A stretch of 24,869 nt of DNA from Auxenochlorella pyrenoidosa (taxonomy: Eukaryota > Chlorophyta > Trebouxiophyceae > Chlorellales > Chlorellaceae), in the NCBI GenBank assembly GCA_001430745.1, contig KQ482013.1, positions 236,575-261,443 of the forward strand. Reading direction: 5' to 3'. Shown in pieces: positions 1 through 10,484 of the stretch (position 1 is the stretch's first letter; the number at the start of each line of letters is the position of its first letter). The position numbers and the translations under genes are program-made. Under the pieces are notes generated by a model that worked only from the letters and a program-made list of their open reading frames with translations, did not search any database and had not been told where the DNA came from.

Positions 1-1
1 C

Positions 2-2710
<2,709 letters not shown>

Positions 2711-3068
2711 GCAGGGCCCCGTCTGCGGCGGCTGCCAAGGTGCCGCCGTGAGAGCGTCGGCACGCTGGCTGCGGCCCCGACTGGTGCAAGCAGGGCCGGC
2801 GGTGTGCCTTTATGTCCCCCTGCCAATGATGCCCGCAGCGCGCTTTCATTCCCAGATGCACTGCCCGATTCAACAACCACCCAATACCTGCATGATCCAT
2901 AGCACTCGCAGCAGCATGCACAGCTGGATGCAGTTGATCGACCACAAACAGCTGCTTTTGTAACCTTGCATTGCAAGCTTCAGCGGGGCCGAAATGTGCA
3001 GGGTGGGCACGTGCGTGGCAAGCAAGGCAAGCACGAGCGAAGCGAGCACGTGCTGGGGGGCAGGTGCG
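2711..3068. other. Convergent intergenic gap
   Basis: The FAS1 gene (+) and the MYND gene (-) point at each other here, so this is probably two facing 3' UTRs. I saw no TGTAA for the MYND gene (TTACA on the + strand) in this stretch, so its 3' end is not placed. No open frame here looks coding. Confidence 0.6.
2959..2963 (+). terminator. TGTAA polyadenylation motif of the FAS1 gene
   Basis: TGTAA is the usual chlorophyte polyadenylation signal. This one lies about 250 nt after the FAS1 stop codon and is the only one in this convergent gap on the + strand. The assignment is by motif and position only. Confidence 0.6.
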
Positions 3069-6000
3069 CTACTGCACACCGCCGTCGCCGCCGCCCGCCT
3101 GCAGCGCGCGGCACGCCGCCCTGTGCGCCCGCCAGTCCTGCTTCGAGCAGGCCACGGAGCAGTAGCGCACCGCGCCGCACCCGCCGCACCGCTTGCCCCG
3201 CCCCTCTGACAGATCCTCGCCCGCCGGCGGCGCCGGGCAACGCACGTTGGCGCACCGCCGGTGCGCCTGCCCCAGCGCCCGCGCCTGAAACACTGCCGCC
3301 TCGACCGGCAGCGGCTGGGGCGGGGGGCCAGCACCCTCGCTGCCGCCGCCCTCGCCCTCTGGCGGAAGCAGGCGCTCCAGCAGGGCCGGCAGGTGCCTCC
3401 TGCCCTCCTCGCCACACAGGTGGCGCCCCAGCGCCGTCAGCACTGCGCCCTCGCCTTGGGCTGTGCTGACGAGCGCCAAGCTTGCTGCCGGGGCCTCGAG
3501 CTGGGCCAGGCAAGACACAACGCCCTCACGAGGCCCATGCTTGACCGCCTGGTTCCACGCATTGTTTGGCGTGAGCTGCCAGCCGACGGCCATGGCAGCC
3601 GTCGCCTCCAGCAGGCAGCACACGTACTGCCTGCGTGGCGGGGCAGGGCATGGGCAGGGGGAGCAGTAAGGCAGGGGCGTACAGGGCAGCACGTGGAGGG
3701 CGCGGCAAAGAGGGCCCGACACAGAGAGTCAAGAGCCTGTGCAGCAGGTCCGAGAACCCACCTGTCCCAGGCGGCCGCGGCCTCAGCATCCCCAGCGTGC
3801 GGTCTGGTCGCGCAAAGCATGCCCAGCAGGCACCGCGCCCCGCAGAGCACGGCGTTGAGGAGCAGCGAGGCCACGGCCATGGGGAACAGACCGCTGGGCA
3901 CGCAGACGTGCAGGGCCTCCCGGTGCCGGCTGCTCAGCCCGCACAGCGCGTGGGGCAGCTTGCAGCAGGCCACCGCCAGGCGCGCCGCCCGGCCCTCGCG
4001 GCCTGCCCATGCCAGCTCTGCCTTTGTAGCACTGCAGTCAGGCAGGACGGAGGGCCTGGGCATGCTTGACGAGCCCCGGTGCAGCCGGGAGCAGCGTTGC
4101 AGAGCAGCAGAGGGTAGCCGCACTGGGATGGTCAGACCCTTGAACCGGCTTGCTGCCAGATTCCGATACCGCATGGCGCTGTGTGCGAAGCAGTGTGGCA
4201 CACACTACGCCTGGCAGTACCAGCAGGATCCGGAACACTCTTTTTCGCTGGCAAAGGCACAGCCAGCTCACCAGCTTAGCAGCACGCCAAGGACGGTGTT
4301 CAGGCTGCCAATTAGGTTGCCGGCATCGAGCTGGTGCACTCCAGGCATGAACAACATCGCCTCCTCTTCCGCACGAAGCACAAGCACGCGACGGCGCCGA
4401 GAGCTGGACGGGACCACGGCCTGCTGCAAAGGCCCGGCAGCCCGGTCAGGAGAGACGCCAGCAGCAACGTCGCCCGGCGGCTCCCCCGCTGCTGGCGACG
4501 GCGGTGCAGGGCTGCTGCCTGCGCCGGCTGCGCCCTGCTCGGGCGCTCTGCAGACATGGCAGCTGCAGCCGTCGGCTGGGCAGGCTGGGCCTCTGCCCCC
4601 ATTCAGAGCGTGCACCGCCTGCGGCAGCTGTCCTGCCAGCCAGGCGAGGGCGGTTGCCAGCGCAAGCAGGGCATCCAGCAGCTGCTGCCGCTGCCAGCTG
4701 CTGCAAGGCGCCAGGGAAAGGTCATGCACTGCATGACGCACGCTGGACTGCAGCGCACACAGCGTGCCTTGCAGCGAGTCGGCATCAGGTGGCGGTACCA
4801 CAAGGCCACCAGCATCCTGGCTGCTCTGAGCCGGTGCTGCTGCTGCCGAGCCGCCCAGCACCGCTGCAGCAGCAGGGAAGGAGCGCACAATGGCTGGCGC
4901 TGCTTCTCCCAGTGCCAGCAGCACGCGGCGCTGCCGGCTGGCACCAGCCACTTTTGCGTCGTGGCGCGCAGCCGCCGCCGCCGCTGCTGCAGCCTCCGCA
5001 CTCTCCTCCTCCTCCCATTCGGCATCTGGGCCTGGCACATAGCCGCATTCCTCCTCCTGGGCTGCCCAGTAGGGCCCCAGCACAACGCGGGACAGCGCAG
5101 CGATGGCCTCGACCGCCAGCTGCCACTGCCGCACCTCCTGCGGCGTCTCTGGCGGCGCCGCCCGCCCCACACGCCGCGCCTCGCCCTGCAGAATGCGCGC
5201 CGCCGCCACCTGCACCGCCGCCGGCTGGGCACGCTCGCTGCCCTCTGGCCAGGGCAGGTCTGGCCAGGACCCGACCCAGCGCAGCAGGTCGGTGAGTGCC
5301 TGGTCCGCACACAACGGACCAAAGTCAAGGTGCCAGCGGGGGTGGTCGGCATAGATGGCGGCAGTGAGGGACGCCAGCTCGCTCATCAGCTCACGGTCGG
5401 CGCAGACGGCGGCCATGTGATCCTCCAGCCGCTCTTCGCGTGCGCCCAGGGCGGCCAGGCAGGCGAGGAAGGGGTTGGCTGGATACAAGCAGCCAAGCCC
5501 TGCAGGGTGGGTGCGCCCCTGGCGAAGCGAGTTGCCGGAGGGTCCATGATGAGGAGCACAGGAGGCTCCCCGGGAGGGGAGCACCAAGCAGGGCAATCTG
5601 GGTACGTTCGGCAGCAGGCACAACGCTTGCAACCCATGACTCGGCCGAGCGAGCACCTCTGGCCCAGCTTTGCAGCGGAGCGGGCACAAGGCACCACCAC
5701 AAGACACTCATTTGCGTCTGCCCGTTCCACGCACCCATGAGGACGCTGCCCTTGACAGGCTGCATCGCGCCCAGAACGTCGCGCAGCCAGACGTGCAGCG
5801 ACTGCGGCCGCTGCAGCTGCGGCGGCAGCTCTGGCAGCCGGAGCGCCCGCCACATGCCGTCGAGCAGCTGCGACAGTGTCAGGTGGTACGCAGCGGCTTG
5901 TGAATGCAGCTGCGCTGCCGCCTCTACGCCGGCGGCGGCTGCGCCCGGCGCCGTCAGCCCGTGAGGAAACAGTCGGGGCAGCGCCTGTGCGCCCGTTGCC

Positions 6001-6569
6001 AGCACAGCGCCGCCGGCCAGCACCCGCCTGCGGTCATCGTCGCTGCCGCCGCAGGCAGGCAGTGCATAATGGAGCAGCAGCGTGCTGGTGTACGCTGCAC
6101 TGTAAAGCATCCTCAGCTCCAATTCGGCAGAGGATCTTTCACCAGATGCGCCTGCCTCATCCGCAGTGCTGGCAGGCACGGCAGGCTGTGGCCAGTTCAG
6201 TTGGGTGTACGCCGCCAAAGTGTCTGCCAGCTCAAGAAGAGGCCTGCGATACAGGCGAGGAGGAAAGGGGTTAGGACAGGTTGGGGCCATGCATGTGCGG
6301 AGAGTGCACAATCCAGGGTGCTGCTTAACGCAAGCCGGGTGCTGCCGCCAAGCAGGGTGCTGCCTGCCCTGCCCCCACCGCCGGGCTCACTGTAGGCAGC
6401 CTCGGGTCCCGTCCTGCCCTGCCAGCACCAGTGATGTCTCCAGCCCTTGCACCAGCTTGTGCACGTGCGAGGCGAGCTCCCTTGGTGTACCACCGCTGTG
6501 AGCACCGGCCTGTGCTGCGATGCGGAAGAAGGCTGCTAGCTCGCCAGCACAGCGGCGAACATCTGCCAT
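3069..6569 (-). CDS. MYND-type zinc finger protein, 908 residues
   Basis: Five exons on the minus strand: 6569-6391, 6243-5735, 5478-4272, 4031-3762 and 3630-3069. All have GT-AG borders and matching phases, for a total of 2727 nt. The C-terminus carries an eight-ligand MYND finger: C848, C853, C870, C873, C879, C883, H891 and C895, with the typical motif YCSVACSKQDWRAHRAAC. The first ~840 residues are Ala/Leu-rich, helical in appearance, with an acidic and Ala-rich low-complexity stretch in the third exon, and match no enzyme domain I recognise. No SET domain is visible, so this is probably not a SMYD methyltransferase. MYND fingers bind proline-rich partners; orphan MYND proteins are numerous in Chlorella-type algae. 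The start is the ATG at 6569, in frame after an acceptor-like site; an upstream non-coding exon is possible. The acceptor of the third exon could instead lie at about 5501, adding a few residues in the same phase. Confidence 0.8.
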
Positions 6570-7194
6570 GCTGACTTGGAAAACCCCTGCAGCTTGAGCA
6601 GTCGGACATGAACACAACTTGCCGTGCGGCAAGGGCAGCCCAAGAGGCGTGCCGCACAAGGCGGCAGGCGGCAGGCAGCGGTGGGAGCGGGCAGAGCGTT
6701 CACGAAGCGGGAGCAGTAGCAGCAGCGCTCGCAAGTGGGACCTGCAGGGCGCGCGTCTCGCTGCGTGCTCGAGGGAGCACGTCGCTGAACGTCTCGCACC
6801 TGCTCACGGCACAGCCGCTTTCTTGCTTGCAAGCCAGCAGGGAACGCTTCAGTGCCGTGCAAACAATCGTAGGATTGAGAGATGATCGCCAAAGGTGTGC
6901 CGTGGGCCGCACAACCGTCCTCGTCCCGTCCCGCTGCCGCTGCCGTGCATGCCCTGGCGCAGCCTTTGGCATGGGCTTTGTCGGCATGGGATTTTTTTTC
7001 AGGCCGGGTCTCTAATCAGTCAACATGAGGAGGTTTCAAGGCTCATCAAGGTAAGTTCCGAAGCTTGCTGCAAGAAGCACATTCAGGAGGAGACGGCATC
7101 ACGCAACTGTGCAGTGGTCAACGCTGCATGTTCACCATCTTCGCACCCGCCCTTGCGCCAAGTGAAAAGGAGCAGCAAAAGCAGAGCCCTGAAG
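6570..7194. other. Upstream region of the MYND gene
   Basis: This lies between the MYND start codon and the probable petJ poly(A) site. I see no convincing minus-strand exon. It contains a + strand T8CAG acceptor and an AAG|GTAAGT donor bracketing 48 nt (see the separate entry). Confidence 0.5.
7003..7050 (+). other. Candidate orphan exon on the plus strand
   Basis: T8 followed by CAG at 7000-7002 is a near-ideal acceptor. AAG|GTAAGT at 7048-7056 is a near-ideal donor. Between them is a 48-nt segment with an ATG at 7025. It is antisense to the spacer between petJ and the MYND gene. No matching coding exon was found on either side, so it may belong to a non-coding transcript or be chance. Confidence 0.25.
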
Positions 7195-7199
7195 TTACA
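7195..7199 (-). terminator. TGTAA polyadenylation motif for petJ
   Basis: TTACA on the + strand reads TGTAA on the petJ strand, about 293 nt past the petJ stop codon. If used, the petJ 3' UTR includes the decayed MYND copy. Confidence 0.55.
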
Positions 7200-7275
7200 C
7201 AGCGTGGGTTCATGTATAAATCCTCAAGGAAGTTCTTGGCAACATGCAACACCTGAGCCTGCTTCCAAAAAACTG

Positions 7276-7470
7276 TCACTGCCCAGCACCCTCCAGCGCG
7301 TGGCACGCCCTGTGCGCCCGCCAGTCCTGCTGTGAGCAGTAGCACATCCTGCTGCACCCGCCGCACCGCTTGCCCCTCCCCTCTGCCAGGTCGTCGCCCG
7401 CCGGTGGCGCCGGGCAACGCACGTTGGCGTACAGCCTTGCAACGAGCAAGGGGCCGTTCAGCTCTGGCAC
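7276..7470 (-). pseudogene. Decayed MYND zinc-finger copy
   Basis: Bases ~7297-7440 closely match the MYND-encoding end of the gene at 3069-6569 (roughly 3103-3256) on the same strand. Relative to that gene it has a 3-nt and a 12-nt deletion, both in frame, so a short 64-codon frame stays open. It has lost zinc ligands: the first Cys is Tyr (YANVRC), the VACS segment with its Cys is gone (YCSQQDW), and the final His-Cys spacing is one residue short (HRAC). Similarity stops upstream of the finger, so no full gene is present. It sits just downstream of petJ, probably inside its 3' UTR. It is best read as a relic of a duplicated MYND gene; expression as a small protein cannot be excluded. Confidence 0.75.
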
Positions 7471-7491
7471 AGCAGGGCGAATGCACCGCTC

Positions 7492-9537
7492 TCACCACAG
7501 GTTGCCCTCGGCCTGCAAGCAACCCCGCAAAAGCGCCCGCTTCAGCACATCGAAGCCAGCATCACCTGGTCTTGCATGCGCACGGCCCCTCCTGGCCTCC
7601 CTGCTGCTCTTCGACCGCCCCAAGCACAACCCAGCCAAGGAGGGGCAGCATTGACATCAGGGTGAGAAGCCAGCCCGCCTGCAGCGCACGCGTCGGCATG
7701 TTGCACTGCCCACCTGCTTCAGAACATAGGCTGCCACGGCCTGGATCTCGTCATCCGACAGGCGGCCCTCCCAGGCGGGCATGGCGCCCTTGCCGTTCTC
7801 CACCTGCGCGCCGGCGGCGGGGCAGTGGCAGGGGACACCTCTGGTGAGCAGGTGATGCATCAGGCTCTGTGGGCCGCGGCCAGCCTTGCACAGGCGGGCT
7901 GAGCTCCGAGGGCATGGGCAGGTGGAATGCAAAGCCTTCCGCGCAACGCGAGCACACTCGGGCGCACATGAAACACACTGCTCAAGCCTGCATGCGGGAG
8001 AAGCCACCCCCTGATTGTCCAGTCCAGGCAAATCTGTCCAACCACGGCGGAACTTGCGACGCACGCGCTGGCACAGACGGGGACTCATCTCATGAGCCTT
8101 GCCTGGTAAACGATGGCCTCCAGGGTCAGGCCGCCGTCGAGGTACTGCTCAATCGCCTCGCGGCGCAGCGTGCGCTCCGGGATGACGTTGTTGTTGCCGC
8201 CCATGTGGCAGGCAGCTGCGGCGCAGGGTGGGTGGGGTGGGAGGGAGGGGGTTGGGGTTGGGGTCCGGGTGCGGTGTAGGGGGCGGGCGAGTCTGACGGC
8301 GCGACGGCGTGAGTAAGGGGAGGAAACTGAGCCAACAGCGGAGCAAATAAGTGCAGATTGATACGTACGGCTGCAGGGCATGGGTGCAGCGCTCGCCGGG
8401 GGCAGGACGAGAAACAACAACGGGCGTCGGCACCTTGCAGCAGCATGAGGGACGCTGGCTGCCGGGCCCGCAGCAGCAGGCGGCGCTGCAGGCCCCCCCC
8501 CTTGGGGTGGGCAGGCCTGCCAAATGCCCTGGTGCTGCTGCCGCTGTTGCTGCTGCTGCCAGCTGCTCCGCTGCTCGCCAGCGCCGGAGCCCCACTGTTG
8601 TGACTGTTCTCGAGTGGCATGCTGGCACCATCCCTGCTGCCGCTGGTGTCTCTTCTGCTGCCGCTGCTCCCCGGCGCACTGCACCAGCTGCCTGTTGCCG
8701 CGCTGCCGCCTGGAACCCAGGAGGAGCAGAACAGGGGTGCCTTCCCTGAGACGGCCACTGCCGCTGCCGCTGCTGCTGGGTGCCCACTCGCGAGCGCGTC
8801 AATTGGCGCACCCTCTTCCCCAGTTGTGCCCTGCATCCTCCCTGTGCATGCCTCCTCACCGCAGTTGTTGTTGAACACCTCCTCGCCCTACAAAGGGGTC
8901 GGGGTCGGGGGGGGGGGGGCACAGGCACGGGGTCAATCACAGGCGGCACCTGACTCAGGAGCCGGGCTTTCAAGACTCATGTTGCGGACATCACCTGTGC
9001 AACACGCCCCCCTGCCATGCGTCTGCACATGCCCCTGCACATGCCCCTGCACCCAACTCACAAGCGCCAGGTCAGCAGCCTGCACAGCTGGCGCCGCTGC
9101 CAGCAGCGCTGCCGCGGCACCCGCCACAGCCGCAGCCTTGAGCCGGGGGACGATAGGAGCGGGCTGCAGGAAGCGTTGATGACAACTTGAGAGATTGTGG
9201 AAGGGACACAGGGTGGTAGAAAGAGATGCAAGGCAGCAGCAAGATGCCGATGCAAGGTGGCGATGGGGGGTCATCGACGACAGTGGAGGACAGCTGGCGC
9301 TGTTCGGCGCTCTTTGATCGTCGACTTTGCAACTCTTGGCAATTTACAGCCCGCAGCTTTGCCACGCAGACGCGCACATGGTTGGGCACATGGTGGCGCC
9401 GTCCCTTTCTCGGCGTACCATGACACTTGAGCGTGCTGCGCAACGTCTTTGGAGCTTGCCTGAAGCTTCTGAGCCTGCGCTTTGACGGCACCCGCCCGGC
9501 AGGTGGCGGCAGAGCAGCAGGTGGTGGTGGCGGCCAT
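7492..9537 (-). CDS. petJ: Cytochrome c6, plastid precursor, 143 residues
   Basis: Six minus-strand exons: 9537-9460, 9163-9062, 8887-8860, 8215-8103, 7803-7714 and 7512-7492, 432 nt with all phases matching. Cytochrome c6 is the soluble thylakoid-lumen haem protein that carries electrons from cytochrome b6f to photosystem I, in place of plastocyanin. Residues 1-55 form a two-part import signal: a basic/Ala-rich plastid leader, then a hydrophobic lumen-targeting segment ending in AVQA before ADLAL. The mature chain would be 88 residues, the usual size. The haem site is C69-A-A-C72-H73, and the sixth ligand is M115 in KGAMPAW. The motifs NNNVIPERTL, EQYLDGG, VYQVENGKG and DDEIQAVAAYV are diagnostic. 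The last exon has only six codons (AEGNLW plus stop) and is easily missed. Introns 1 and 4 have GC-AG borders. Copper-dependent regulation is known for the Chlamydomonas homologue; GTAC cores occur upstream here. Confidence 0.95.
7804..8102 (-). other. GC-AG intron 4 of petJ
   Basis: The exon ends GTTTACCAG and is followed by GCAAGG. The acceptor is GCGCAG at 7809-7804. The junction gives VYQ directly before VENGKGAMP, exactly as in known cytochrome c6, so no GT donor fits. Confidence 0.9.
9164..9459 (-). other. GC-AG intron 1 of petJ
   Basis: The first exon ends AAGCTTCAG and is followed by GCAAGC. The acceptor is CTGCAG at 9169-9164. Both sides are phase 0 and the join keeps the leader open. 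The leader sequence is not conserved, so this rests on phase and the strong CAG|GCAAGC donor. Nearby GT donors give the wrong phase or a poor consensus. Confidence 0.65.
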
Positions 9538-10160
9538 GGCTCGCGGCTCGAGCGCTGCAGCTGCCAGCAGGGCCTGATGGCGAGGTAGAGAAGTAGCAGA
9601 GAGGGTGCAGGGATCCCAGAAGAGATTGAGACTCAAGCCAGGATCGTTCCTCATCAACAAGCTGTGCGCATCGCGCCAGCGGGGGTGCTGTACCAGCCCA
9701 CTCCGCTTCCGATGGTACGCTGGCGCCTGCATGCTGCTGGGGCACAGAACCCCTTGAAGCCGTGCTCAATGCAGCCTGTGGAATGCATCTGTCACAACCT
9801 GTGAACGGCGCGTCCAATTTCCCTGGCTGCTCCTGGGGATCCGGCCCTCGCTGGTCTGACAGCCGCCGGCTCTGCATGTCTTGGCCAGCCACTGCAGCAG
9901 GATGGCATGCCCGGGTACATGCACTCAGCAACAGGTCGCCTGGACCCGCTGCGAGCCACCATCTCCTGGGCCTGCGCCGCAACAGCAAGTTATGTGTCGG
10001 CCGCAGAACAAGGCCTCCCGAGAGTGTGGGTGGCGCTGCTCTGCCTCTCACGCTGGGCACTGCTCCTACCTGCACGCCTGTGCTGCCAAGATATTCAGAA
10101 CCGGCAATGTCGCGAGCCGTAGACCAGCATTATGTGACTGCAGGACAGAAATGTATTGGC
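9538..10160. promoter_or_regulatory. petJ upstream region with GTAC motifs
   Basis: This lies between the petJ start and the HCAR poly(A) motif. GTAC, the core of the copper-response element described for Chlamydomonas petJ, occurs at 9690-9693, 9715-9718 and 9915-9918. The first two are 25 bp apart and about 150-180 bp upstream of the ATG. A four-base motif is expected by chance nearly this often, so this is only suggestive. No open frame here looks coding. Confidence 0.3.
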
Positions 10161-10165
10161 TTACA
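10161..10165 (-). terminator. TGTAA polyadenylation motif for HCAR
   Basis: TTACA on the + strand reads TGTAA on the HCAR strand, about 320 nt beyond the HCAR stop codon. Position and motif fit; there is no transcript evidence. Confidence 0.55.
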
Positions 10166-10484
10166 GGACATCCGGCGTGTATGAAGGAAGCCGGCAAGGA
10201 CAGGAGCGGGAGCAGGGCTGGGCAATCCGACAAACAGCCGAGGCAACAGAAAGGAGCGCAGGTGGGCAGATGCAGGCAGCTGAGCACAAGTGCAGGCAGA
10301 CAGCAGACAGCAGCAAAAGCAGGCAGAGGCGGCAGAGCACTGAGGGCCATGAGTTTGAGCTAAATTATCTTCTCTCTCACAGGATACACCGACCAGTGGG
10401 AAAAATGCAGTGAGGGGGCGCCGAGCAAACAGGCGCTGTCTGGGCCCGGCATTCAATGCACGGCGTGGCGGCTGGCCCTCAGCG

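Noticed and set aside
3261..4736. 491-codon plus-strand open frame
   Set aside because: It is antisense to three MYND-gene exons that join in phase and carry real motifs; its composition is Arg/Ala/Cys-heavy and shuffled, as expected for the complement of GC-rich coding DNA.
7660..7714. petJ reading on past KQ in the same exon, or joining after a 37-nt intron
   Set aside because: The read-through gives a non-conserved tail, and 37 nt is too short for an intron; the exon at 7512-7492 (AEGNLW, stop) gives the normal cytochrome c6 C-terminus.
9023..9054. Short tandem repeat CTGCACATGCCC in a petJ intron, first suspected as CRISPR-like
   Set aside because: It has only two full 12-nt units and no spacers, inside a eukaryotic intron; it is simple sequence.
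9344..10075. 243-codon minus-strand frame upstream of petJ
   Set aside because: It overlaps petJ exon 1 in another frame and has no motif; it probably spans promoter and 5' UTR.
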